64,000 bases of DNA from Bacteroidales bacterium (lineage in GTDB: Bacteria; Bacteroidota; Bacteroidia; Bacteroidales; UBA932). How positions within the stretch are numbered: position 1 is the stretch's first letter; every line of letters begins with the position of its first letter. The DNA is taken from assembly GCA_017438975.1 (NCBI GenBank), contig JAFRUH010000033.1, forward strand, positions 62,001 through 126,000, written 5' to 3'. Positions 7,933-16,291 of this stretch are shown here, piece by piece. The position numbers and the translations under genes were made by a program. The notes under the pieces were generated by a model. That model saw nothing but the letters and a program-made list of their open reading frames with translations. It made no database searches and was not told the origin of the DNA.

Positions 7933-10166
7933 CTGACTTCGAAATGGACCGGTTCCCCGGTCGCGCTGTCTCCGGCGACCCAAAGAAGGAAACCGCCCGG
8001 CTCGACCGCGCGTTTCCCGTCCCTTCCGTAGAAAGCCAGCCTGGAGACCGGAATCTCGAATGAGAGGGCCTTGCGCTCGCCGGGAGCGAGCGTGACCCGC
8101 CCGAAAGCCTTCAGCTCCCTGACCGGCCGGACAACCGACCCGACAAGGTCGCGGACATAGACCTGGACGACCTCGGTCGCCTCAACCGTGCCGGTATTGG
8201 AAAGCGTATAAGATACCCGGATGACATCGTCTTTCCCATAACTTTCCCGGTCCAGCGAAATATCTGAAAAGACAAAGTTCGTATAAGAAAGGCCAAAACC
8301 GAACGGGAAGAGCGGACAGGCTCCGTAATCCAGGTAATAAGAAGTATTCCCAAGGGATGTCTGTCCGGCTTCCAGGCCGATCTCGCTGAGAAGTTTCTCG
8401 TTCTGGTACGGCCGTCCGGACATATGATGGTTATAGTACATCGGCACCTGTCCCACCGTCCTGAGGAAGGTTACCGGGGTCTTCCCGCTCGGGGAGGTTT
8501 TCCCGAGGAGGAGATCCGCCAGGCCGGGGCCGCCCATGGTCCCGGGATGGAAACTGTAGAGCAGGGCGTTGCAGGAAGGGAGGTCCCGCTCGATCGTCAG
8601 GGGCCGGCCGGCCATGACGACCGCGATGACCGGTTTCCCGGTCGCCTTCAGGGCTTTCAGCAGATCGCTCTGGCTGCCGATCAGGTTCAGGTCGGCAAGG
8701 CTGTGCGCTTCGCCGGAAAGGATCGCCTCTTCCCCGACGAACGCGAGGACGGCATCCGCTTTCCGGGCCGCCGCGAGGACCTCCGGGAAGGAAGTCCGGA
8801 CCTCACGGGTATACGCCAGGCCGGGAACATACAGGACGTTCCCGCCGAATTGTTCGCGGAGAGCCTGCAGCGGGGTGACCGTCCGGTCTTTTTCGCCGTC
8901 GAAGCACCAGGTCCCGAGCTGGTCGTGCGGGGCGTCCGCCATGGGGCCGGTCACGAGAAGGGTCCGGACCCCTTTCAGGGGCAGAACTCCGTCGTTCTTC
9001 AGCAGGATCGCCGACTCGGCGACCGTCCTCCGGGCCGCGGAAAGGGCCTCTTCCGTATAGAGAGCGGCCTTAGCCGCGGCGGGATCCACATACGGGTTGT
9101 CGAACAGGCCCAGCATATACTTGACTTTCAGGATATGGCGCACGGCCTCGTCGATGTCGGCCATCCGGACCTTCCCCTCCTTGAGCAGTTCCTCGAGGTG
9201 GGAAAGGAAGCCGAAGGTCATCATGTCCATATCGACACCGGCCTCCAGCGCCTGGCGGGCGGCCTCTTTCCTGTCCGTGGCAAACCCGTGGGCGATCATC
9301 TCGCCCATCGAGTTCCAATCCGTGACGACAAGCCCGTCGAAGCCCCATTCGTCCCGGAGGATGCCCCGGACAAGCGGAACGTTCCCTGTCGAAGGCAGGC
9401 CATCGTTCTCGTTGAAAGAGGTCATCAGGGTCATGGCACCTGCCTTTACGGCCGCCTCGAACGGAGGAAGATAGACATTCCGGAGCTGGCGCTCGGGAAT
9501 CTGGGTTCCGGCATAATCCCTGCCGCCTTCCGCCGCACCGTATCCGGCAAAATGCTTGATGCAGGCGGCGAGGGACGAGGCCCCCGGACGCTCTCCCTGA
9601 TAGCCGCGGACGAAGGCCTCGGCCATGCAGGCATCGAGATACGGGTCCTCTCCGCTGCCTTCCGCGATCCTGCCCCACCGGGGATCCCGGGCGATGTCCA
9701 GCATCGGGGAGAAGGTCCAGTGGATGCCGCCGGGACGGGCTTCCGCAGCGGCGAGTGCGGCACCGGTCCGGGCCAGTTCCGGATCGAAGGTCGCCGCGAT
9801 TCCGAGCGGAATCGGGAACACGGTCCGGTACCCGTGGATGATGTCCCGGCCGACGAGGATCGGAATACCCAGACGCGATTCCTCAACCGCAATCCGCTGG
9901 AATTCATTGAGCCGGAGCGGGTCGACCTCGTTCAGGATGGACCCGACCTTCCCTTCCCGGACCGCGGCCGCATACGGAGCGACTTCGCCGCCGGCGGAAA
10001 TCTGGTTCATCTGGCCGATTTTTTCCTGCAGGGTCATCCGGGACAGGAGGTCTTCGACTTTCCGGTCGATTTCCTCTCCCGCCCCCAGCGTCCCCTGACG
10101 CTGCTCCGAGGTGCAGGACAGGACCGCCGCGGCAATCAGGCCCAGCGCAAAGTATCTGATATTCAT
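7929..10166 (-). CDS. GH3 beta-glucosidase, BglX type, lipoprotein
   Basis: The 745-residue enzyme has a lipoprotein signal ending AVLSC. The GH3 N-terminal barrel carries KHFAGYGAAEGGRDY and the nucleophile motif VVTDW with Asp283. The C-terminal alpha/beta domain and a fibronectin-III-like domain (from about residue 630, with LSNTGTVEATEVVQVYVRD) follow, the standard BglX layout. It should release glucose from the non-reducing ends of beta-glucan oligosaccharides made by the neighbouring GH16 enzyme, in the periplasm. It lies six bases after the GH16 gene and overlaps the CotH gene. The enzyme class is secure; the linkage preference is inferred from context. Confidence 0.93.
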   Translation of the reverse strand: MNIRYFALGLIAAAVLSCTSEQRQGTLGAGEEIDRKVEDLLSRMTLQEKIGQMNQISAGGEVAPYAAAVREGKVGSILNEVDPLRLNEFQRIAVEESRLGIPILVGRDIIHGYRTVFPIPLGIAATFDPELARTGAALAAAEARPGGIHWTFSPMLDIARDPRWGRIAEGSGEDPYLDACMAEAFVRGYQGERPGASSLAACIKHFAGYGAAEGGRDYAGTQIPERQLRNVYLPPFEAAVKAGAMTLMTSFNENDGLPSTGNVPLVRGILRDEWGFDGLVVTDWNSMGEMIAHGFATDRKEAARQALEAGVDMDMMTFGFLSHLEELLKEGKVRMADIDEAVRHILKVKYMLGLFDNPYVDPAAAKAALYTEEALSAARRTVAESAILLKNDGVLPLKGVRTLLVTGPMADAPHDQLGTWCFDGEKDRTVTPLQALREQFGGNVLYVPGLAYTREVRTSFPEVLAAARKADAVLAFVGEEAILSGEAHSLADLNLIGSQSDLLKALKATGKPVIAVVMAGRPLTIERDLPSCNALLYSFHPGTMGGPGLADLLLGKTSPSGKTPVTFLRTVGQVPMYYNHHMSGRPYQNEKLLSEIGLEAGQTSLGNTSYYLDYGACPLFPFGFGLSYTNFVFSDISLDRESYGKDDVIRVSYTLSNTGTVEATEVVQVYVRDLVGSVVRPVRELKAFGRVTLAPGERKALSFEIPVSRLAFYGRDGKRAVEPGGFLLWVAGDSATGEPVHFEVR

Positions 10167-10172
10167 TTCCTG

Positions 10173-11270
10173 TTATTTCTTCTGGAATACTCTCACATAA
10201 TCTACCTTCATCGTGCAGGGAAGGGCGCTTTCATCGACACCCTTGTATCCGCCCCAGTCCCCGCCCCAGGCGAGGTTGAGGATGATGAAGAACGATTTGT
10301 TGAAGGGCCAGGTCGCGTTGTTCCCCTTCTTGTCGTTCGGGAAGCTCAGCAAGGGTTTCCCGTCGACATAGGAAACAATTCCGTCCGCCGTCCATTCGAT
10401 GGCGTAGACATGGAATCCGCTTTCCGCGCCCGTGGTCAGGCGGGAAGCCGTTTTCTGGGTTCCCTTGACGTGGTTGTAGCTTTCGCAATGGATCGAGGAG
10501 GAGGTCTGTTCCGGATCGCATCCGACTTCTTCCATGATGTCGATCTCGCCGCAGTTCGGCCAGCCGAGACTCTGGTCGTTCGGCATCATCCAGAATGCCG
10601 GCCAGGTGCCCTTTCCCTTGGGCAGCTGGATCCGGGCTTCCATGTACCCGTAGGTCCAGGACTCCGTCGAATTCATCCGGGCGGAGATGACCTGGCTGCC
10701 GTGTTTCATCGCACGGATGTTCAGGATTCCGCCCTCGATGAACGCGGTCTTGTCCCCTTCCAGTTCGCCTCCGGCGACATAGCGCTGGAGCTCGTGGTTG
10801 ACCCGGCCGGGCGCCCAGTTCTCGAATTTCCAGTTCTTCGCGTTCACGGACGTTCCGTCGAATTCGTCGTGCCAGACCAGCTGATATCCGTCCGGGACGA
10901 CGATGTCCGAACTTTGTTTCATCCCGGCCTGGGTGACGGGAACCGAATGGCGGAGGGAACCGCATTTCACGACGACGGATCCTTCCCGCACATCCTGGGA
11001 GATGTTCTCGTCATATTTGACGGTAACGGTTCCTCTCGGATCGGCACTGTAGGAAGGGTCGACGGAAAGGATCCAGCTGTCATTGCTGTAGGCCTGGAAG
11101 GGACCCGAGGCCGTGACGGAAAAGGTCACGGTCCCTTTCTCGGCGGAAAGGGAGAGGGTCTCCGGAGTCGTTGAAACGGTTTCTGCCGTTGTTTCGGGCT
11201 TCTCCCCGCCCGTGCAGTTGCAGGCACAGGCGAGGAGCATCGCACCGATGAAGCATCTCAGATTCTTCAT
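10173..11270 (-). CDS. GH16 endo-beta-1,3(-1,4)-glucanase, laminarinase type
   Basis: The 365-residue lipoprotein (signal ending MLLACAC) has a BACON-like beta-sandwich (about residues 32-115) before a GH16 catalytic domain (about 125-365). The active-site motif EIDIMEE has the nucleophile Glu242, Asp244 and the acid/base Glu247; the extra Met before the acid/base is typical of laminarinase-type enzymes and not of EIDIE-type lichenases. It should make internal cuts in beta-1,3-glucan or mixed-linkage glucan, probably at the cell surface. I start at ATG 11270, five bases after the upstream gene's stop, because an earlier Met would lie within that gene and before the signal peptide. Confidence 0.92.
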   Translation of the reverse strand: MKNLRCFIGAMLLACACNCTGGEKPETTAETVSTTPETLSLSAEKGTVTFSVTASGPFQAYSNDSWILSVDPSYSADPRGTVTVKYDENISQDVREGSVVVKCGSLRHSVPVTQAGMKQSSDIVVPDGYQLVWHDEFDGTSVNAKNWKFENWAPGRVNHELQRYVAGGELEGDKTAFIEGGILNIRAMKHGSQVISARMNSTESWTYGYMEARIQLPKGKGTWPAFWMMPNDQSLGWPNCGEIDIMEEVGCDPEQTSSSIHCESYNHVKGTQKTASRLTTGAESGFHVYAIEWTADGIVSYVDGKPLLSFPNDKKGNNATWPFNKSFFIILNLAWGGDWGGYKGVDESALPCTMKVDYVRVFQKK

Positions 11271-11275
11271 ATACG

Positions 11276-14200
11276 TCAGTCTATATGCTCCTGAAAACAG
11301 AAGCCCGTGAAGGAGACTTCGCTGCCGGCGGGGCAGCGGCCGCAATCAATGAAGAGGACGATCTTGTCGTAGTCGGCGTCCGGGGAGATTCCCGGCTTTT
11401 CGAACCGGAACGACTCGCCGGCCTTGACGCTGACGGCATTCTCATAGAAGAACGCATGGTCGTTGTCATTGCCTTCCCAGGCCAGCTTGACGGTCAGGAC
11501 CGCGTCTTCATCCGAAAGGATCCGGCAGCAAAAATCGTACTTCTTGTCCGCAGAAGCCGGGATGTCGGTATGCCAGACGGTCTGGCCCTGCCACTCGGCG
11601 CCGCCGATACCGGCCGGGATGGTGACCTTGAGCCCATGGTTCGCAAGGGCTTGAGTCTCCGGATTGGCGATCTGGCTCCAGCCGCCGTCGGCGTACCAGT
11701 AAGTGTTGGTAACCGTGGCGGAATTCCAAAGGTTGGACGGGCCGTCGACATCATACCACTGGCCATGCGGCTGGAAGCAGAAGTCCGTGAAGGAAACGGC
11801 TGTTCCCCGCTTGCAGCGGCCGAGGTCGATGAAGAGGACGACCTTGTCGTAATCGACGTCCGGAGCGATCTCGATCTTCCTGAACTTGAAGGTCTCCCGG
11901 GCCTTGACGCTGATGCTGTTCTCATAGAAGAAAGCATGGTCGCCGTCGTGGCCTTCCCAGGCCAGCTTGACGGTCATGGCATAGATATCTTCGTCGGAGT
12001 TGACGGTGAATCCGAAGTCATAGGTCTCGCCTGCCGTCGCCTTGATATCGGTATGCCAGACAGTCTGGCCCTGCCACTCGCTGCCGCCGATCTCGTAAGG
12101 GATGATTACCTTCAGCCCGCCGAAATCATCGGCCGGGAAGGTCATCGGGTCCGCGATCTGGCTCCAGCCGCCGTCCGCATACCAGAAGGTATTGTTCATC
12201 GACGCGCTGCGCCACAAGTTGGAGGGGGCGTCGATCCTGAGGGGATCCTCTCCGGGAACGTCCGGACCCGGACCGGGCTCGGGTTCGCCACCGGAACCGG
12301 CGACGTGCTCCTGGAGGATGATCTCACGGATCGTGATCTCGGTGTCCGCGGCGTTGCGGCCGAAGTCGAAGACCAGCTTGACCGCCTCGGCGTCGATGCC
12401 GGGCAGGTTCGTGAAGCGGAAGACCATGTCCTCGTACGCCTCTGCGGCCACCATGTTGGTGAACAGGAAGTTGCCGTCATCGGTGGTATCCGTGAGCTTC
12501 AGGATGATGTTGCCGTGGTCGGTCGAGGAGTTCAGGATCACCTGGAAGTCGTACGCCTTTTCCGCGGAAAGGGCGATCGGAGCGTCCGGAATGATGAAGA
12601 ACTGGGCCTGCCACTGGTCGAAGGTCGCCTCGGGGAAGGACAGGGTATAGACATTCCCTTCCTGGGTCGTCTTCGGATCGGCGATCTGGGCCCAGCCGGG
12701 AGCATAATAGTAGGAGTAGGTATGGGCCTGGTCGGCTGCCTTCCAGAGGTTCGAGGCCGCATCGTAATCGAACTTGACCTCGTCGGAACCGCCGCCCTGG
12801 TGGGTGCCGTCGTCGACGGAATGGTCTTTCAGGACGATCCGGTTGATGGAAACCTCGGCGTTGTCCGGGTTGCCGCCCCAGTCGAGGACGATCCGGATGT
12901 TGCCGGCGGCGATGCCCGCAAGGGCGGAAGCGTCGACAATCACGTCTTCACCGGCCTTGAGCGGCACATCGACGTCAAGCAGGACGACCCCGTTGTCAGC
13001 GTCGGAACCGTTCTCGTCGAAACGATGGATCTTTACCTTCGGCGTGACGTCCGCGGAAGCGGAGAGGACGCAGGAGAAATCATACGATGCATCTTCCGTC
13101 AGGGAAATGGGCGTCACCGGGACGAGGAACATCTGGGCCTGCCAGCGGTCGGATGTCGCGGAAGGAAGGGTCCATGTATACTTGGCGCCCGACTTCTCGA
13201 GAGCGGGATCCGCGATCTGGGCCCAGCCCGGGGCATAGTAATAGCTGAGGGTCAGCCCGCCGTCGGCGTCCGCGCCCTTCCAGAGGTTGGCGTCGCTGTC
13301 GTACTTGTACTCCCGAGGGCCGTCGGTCGGAGTGTCGTCGCCGTCGGGAAGGACGGTGCCGTCATCGATCGCATGGTCCTTGAGGACGATGCGGCTGGCG
13401 GAGACCTCGGCGTTGTCCGGGTTGCCGCCCCAGTCGAGGACGATCCGGATATTGTTCGCGTCGATGCCATCGAGGGCGCTCTTCCAGAAGACGACGTCTT
13501 CACCGGCCTTGAGGGGGACGTCCGCGTCTACGAGCACGACCCCGTTGTCGGCATCGGACCCGTTTTCATCAAAGCGATGGACCTTGACCTTGACGGTCAC
13601 GTCAGCGGAGGCGCTGAGGATGCAGGAGAAGTCATATTGCATCGCGGCGCTCAGGGAGATGGACGTCGAGGGAACGAGGAACATCTGGGCCTGCCAGCGG
13701 TCGGACGTTGCGGAAGGGAGGGTCCAGGTATATTTGGAACCGGACTTCTCGAGGACAGGATCCGCAATCTGGGCCCAGCCCGGAGCATAGTAATAGCTGA
13801 GGGTCAGTCCGCCGTCGGCGTCCGCGGGTTTCCAGAGGTTGGATTCCGCCGTATAGTTGAATCCGTTGAACACGGTGGCGGCCGCCTTGGAGGTCAGGGT
13901 GAAGTGCCAGGCGATCTCGCCGTTGTCGCAGACCAGGTTGAGCGTATTGTTGTCAGCGCTCTCGACCCTGAAACGCGGATTCTTCATGAAGTCGGCGTTC
14001 GGGATATACGGGAAACGGGTTCCGGCCGGGAGGACCAGGAAGAGGTCGTCTCCGGAGACCTCGAAGGAATAGGTCGCCTGCTGCGGGTCTACCGGAACGG
14101 TATAGTCCTGGCCGTCGTTGGTGTTGAACGCGCCGTAAGGGGCGGCGGTCACGCCGGTGTTGACATACAGGGTTCCGCTCTCGCCCGGATCGAAGGTATA

Positions 14201-14752
14201 GCCGTACTCGTTCGTGAAAGTCACGCGGTTGTCATAAAGGCCGACGGCGGCCTTCTCGTCCGGGGCGGCCGCCCACCATTCCGTACCGGTCGTGCCGGAA
14301 GGGCCGCAACCGAAATGTGCGGGGACGGTGTTGTCGATGCGCCACTGCTTGGACGAGGTTCCCGCCAGGAAGCGGATGTACCGGTCGAAATTGACGATGG
14401 TGTTGTCCACGTGGAAAGTCTTTTCCACATAGTCGGGAGAGACGCCGGCCGCATTCATGATCTGCAGGCGGACCTTGTAGTCCCCGGCGGAGGTGAAGAT
14501 CTTCGTCAGGCCGTCCTGGGCCGCATAGGTCGTGAATTCGCCGTTCTTGTCCTGCAGGACCCAGACCGGGATGACCCCCTTCGTCCCGGAAGGGAGGGAG
14601 AAGGTGACCTGGTTGGTCTCCTGGTCGACGGTAACGACCGGTTCGAAGCGGGCCGCAAGCGGGGCGTCCGCCTCGGAAGGATGGTTGATTTCCTCGACCG
14701 AGCAGGAGAAAACCAGAACGGAAATACCTAAAATGGAAAGTATGCGTTTCAT
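11276..14752 (-). CDS. Large surface glycan-binding lipoprotein with five tandem binding modules
   Basis: The 1158-residue lipoprotein (signal ending VLVFSC) sits where SusE/SusF or SGBP-B proteins sit, after SusD. A PKD-like domain (about residues 35-118) is followed by an unassigned region (about 120-300) with GCGPSGTTGTEWW, then five related beta-sandwich modules starting near residues 302, 485, 664, 841 and 1003. Each opens with SNLW or ANLW and has an aromatic-rich W-x-QIADP and WQ(A/G)Q core, typical of CBM4-like folds. Modules 1 and 2 are nearly identical, and 4 and 5 form another close pair, so the array grew by local duplication. No catalytic motif is seen. The expected role is to hold beta-glucan at the cell surface. 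Confidence 0.85.
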   Translation of the reverse strand: MKRILSILGISVLVFSCSVEEINHPSEADAPLAARFEPVVTVDQETNQVTFSLPSGTKGVIPVWVLQDKNGEFTTYAAQDGLTKIFTSAGDYKVRLQIMNAAGVSPDYVEKTFHVDNTIVNFDRYIRFLAGTSSKQWRIDNTVPAHFGCGPSGTTGTEWWAAAPDEKAAVGLYDNRVTFTNEYGYTFDPGESGTLYVNTGVTAAPYGAFNTNDGQDYTVPVDPQQATYSFEVSGDDLFLVLPAGTRFPYIPNADFMKNPRFRVESADNNTLNLVCDNGEIAWHFTLTSKAAATVFNGFNYTAESNLWKPADADGGLTLSYYYAPGWAQIADPVLEKSGSKYTWTLPSATSDRWQAQMFLVPSTSISLSAAMQYDFSCILSASADVTVKVKVHRFDENGSDADNGVVLVDADVPLKAGEDVVFWKSALDGIDANNIRIVLDWGGNPDNAEVSASRIVLKDHAIDDGTVLPDGDDTPTDGPREYKYDSDANLWKGADADGGLTLSYYYAPGWAQIADPALEKSGAKYTWTLPSATSDRWQAQMFLVPVTPISLTEDASYDFSCVLSASADVTPKVKIHRFDENGSDADNGVVLLDVDVPLKAGEDVIVDASALAGIAAGNIRIVLDWGGNPDNAEVSINRIVLKDHSVDDGTHQGGGSDEVKFDYDAASNLWKAADQAHTYSYYYAPGWAQIADPKTTQEGNVYTLSFPEATFDQWQAQFFIIPDAPIALSAEKAYDFQVILNSSTDHGNIILKLTDTTDDGNFLFTNMVAAEAYEDMVFRFTNLPGIDAEAVKLVFDFGRNAADTEITIREIILQEHVAGSGGEPEPGPGPDVPGEDPLRIDAPSNLWRSASMNNTFWYADGGWSQIADPMTFPADDFGGLKVIIPYEIGGSEWQGQTVWHTDIKATAGETYDFGFTVNSDEDIYAMTVKLAWEGHDGDHAFFYENSISVKARETFKFRKIEIAPDVDYDKVVLFIDLGRCKRGTAVSFTDFCFQPHGQWYDVDGPSNLWNSATVTNTYWYADGGWSQIANPETQALANHGLKVTIPAGIGGAEWQGQTVWHTDIPASADKKYDFCCRILSDEDAVLTVKLAWEGNDNDHAFFYENAVSVKAGESFRFEKPGISPDADYDKIVLFIDCGRCPAGSEVSFTGFCFQEHID
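12805..13297 (-). repeat. Tandem repeat unit encoding binding module 2
   Basis: This stretch is highly similar in DNA and protein to 13357-13850. Shared landmarks include SYYYAPGWAQIADP, TWTLPSATSDRWQAQMFLVP and RFDENGSDADNGVVL. The second unit encodes module 2 of the surface glycan-binding lipoprotein and probably arose by recent in-frame duplication. Confidence 0.85.
13357..13850 (-). repeat. Tandem repeat unit encoding binding module 1
   Basis: Partner of the unit at 12805-13297, with the same module length and only scattered differences. A Pro/Asp-rich linker (DGDDTPTDGP) separates the two modules. Such near-identical tandem units are open to slippage or recombination that would change module number. 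Confidence 0.85.
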
Positions 14753-14764
14753 ATCTGTCGTCGA

Positions 14765-16279
14765 TTAATAGTTGTTCTGGACCAGAGGATAAGCCGTACC
14801 TTCACTGGCATCGATCTCATCCTGCGGGATCGGGAGATATTTCTTGGAGGGAGACCAGGTGTTGGTCCGGTAACCGTAGCTGTCCGGGACAAGGGTCGTC
14901 TGGGCATCGCCCCAGCGGACGAGGTCCCAGTAGCGTTTGCCTTCCCCGACGAACTCGAGACGGCGTTCTTCCTTGATGTTTTCCAGCGAGAAAGCGACCG
15001 TCGCCCCGGAGAGGGAACGTCCGTGGACTTCATTCAGCCAGGCGGCGCCGTCCCCGCTGCCGTAACCGCGCTGCACGAGCTCGGCCGCGTTGAGGAGGGT
15101 CTCCGCATAGCGGTAGATCCGGAGGTTGTTGTTGAAATTGAGGTCATCGGCGGCGATCCTGTCGGCGTTGTTCGCCTTGAGGGCGATGTACTTGTTGAGG
15201 AAGTAGCCGGTATCCTGGTAACGGTTGTTGTAGCTCAGTCCGGCGCCGGGAGCGTCGAAGCAGGTCGCACTCTTGCGGGCGTCGCCGTCCGCATACATCT
15301 GGACGGTTTCCAGCCGGACGGGAGCGAAGCCCCAGCCGTTGTCGTGGATATCGTCACCGCTCGGATTGTTCGGGCTGATCAGACGGGGGAGGATCGTTCC
15401 GCCGACGCCGCGGACCCAGTCGTAGGAGCGGAGACCGTTGTCATCCTTGTAGCTGATTTCGAAGATGGACTCGTCGGTCCATTCGCCGGATTCCTGGAAG
15501 ATGTCGCCATAGTCCGGATTGAGGTGGTACTGCCCGGAGGAGATGATCTCCTTCATGTATTCGAGGGCCTTCGGAAGGCGGGATTCGTCGTTCTGGTACA
15601 TGACGATTTCCGCATAGAGCATATAGGCCATCGCCTTGGAAACGCGTCCTACGTTCTCGCCGGTCCATTTCATCGGAAGGGCGTTCAGCGCGATCGCGCC
15701 TTCGAGGTCTTCGATGATCTTTCCGTAGACCTCGTCGGCCTTGAACTGCTCGCAGAGGAAGTCCTGCAGCTCGTTGGACTCGAAATACGGGACATTGCCC
15801 CAGAATTTCCATATCCAGTTGTAATAGAAGGCGCGGAGCACCCGGGCCTGCGCCTCGGTGGATTTCGCGACCTCTTCGGAGAGGCCTTCCGTCCATTTGA
15901 TATAGGTGAGGACGTCGTTGCAGCGCTTGACGCCGGAATAGGCGTCGGACCAGAGACCTGTCATGCAGTTGTTCGGCAGGGCTTCGAAGTTCATCATCAG
16001 GTGCCAATACATATTGTCGGTCCTGTCACTGCCGCCTACCCAGATCTGGTCGGCCATGATGTCGCTCATGATGCAGACCGGATTGTACTGTCCTTCACAC
16101 CAGTCCGGCCACTGGAGCGGGTCATATGCAGCGACAAGGGCCTCGGCGAGGTGGCCTTCCGTCGTGAAATAGTCTTCGATCGGCATCGCCGTCGGATGCT
16201 CGACCGTCAGGAATTTGTCCGTGCAGGCAACGGCCATTGCGGTCATCGCGGCCGCGAGAATAAGCTTATACGTTTTCAT
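14765..16279 (-). CDS. SusD/RagB-family glycan-binding lipoprotein (beta-glucan locus)
   Basis: The 504-residue protein has a lipoprotein signal (MAVAC) and the SusD fold: an N-terminal TPR-like scaffold with CNDVLTYIKW and EAQARVLRAFYYNWIWKFWGNVPYFE, and the C-terminal signature EERRLEFVGEGKRYWDLVRWG. SusD proteins form the lid of a SusC pore at the cell surface and load oligosaccharides into it. It lies 12 bases after SusC in the usual order. The start could also be the ATG at 16285, two codons earlier; I prefer 16279 (MKTYK) by comparison with other lipoprotein starts. Confidence 0.95.
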   Translation of the reverse strand: MKTYKLILAAAMTAMAVACTDKFLTVEHPTAMPIEDYFTTEGHLAEALVAAYDPLQWPDWCEGQYNPVCIMSDIMADQIWVGGSDRTDNMYWHLMMNFEALPNNCMTGLWSDAYSGVKRCNDVLTYIKWTEGLSEEVAKSTEAQARVLRAFYYNWIWKFWGNVPYFESNELQDFLCEQFKADEVYGKIIEDLEGAIALNALPMKWTGENVGRVSKAMAYMLYAEIVMYQNDESRLPKALEYMKEIISSGQYHLNPDYGDIFQESGEWTDESIFEISYKDDNGLRSYDWVRGVGGTILPRLISPNNPSGDDIHDNGWGFAPVRLETVQMYADGDARKSATCFDAPGAGLSYNNRYQDTGYFLNKYIALKANNADRIAADDLNFNNNLRIYRYAETLLNAAELVQRGYGSGDGAAWLNEVHGRSLSGATVAFSLENIKEERRLEFVGEGKRYWDLVRWGDAQTTLVPDSYGYRTNTWSPSKKYLPIPQDEIDASEGTAYPLVQNNY

Positions 16280-16291
16280 GATCATGCCTGT

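Noticed and set aside
12805-13850. The repeated DNA in the surface-binding protein gene as a CRISPR array or mobile repeat
   Set aside because: Units are about 500 bases, in frame and encode a folded module, so they are domain duplications.
11285-14731. A plus-strand 1148-codon open frame with internal repeats
   Set aside because: The repeats are the reverse of the five binding modules on the minus strand and do not form a protein fold of their own.
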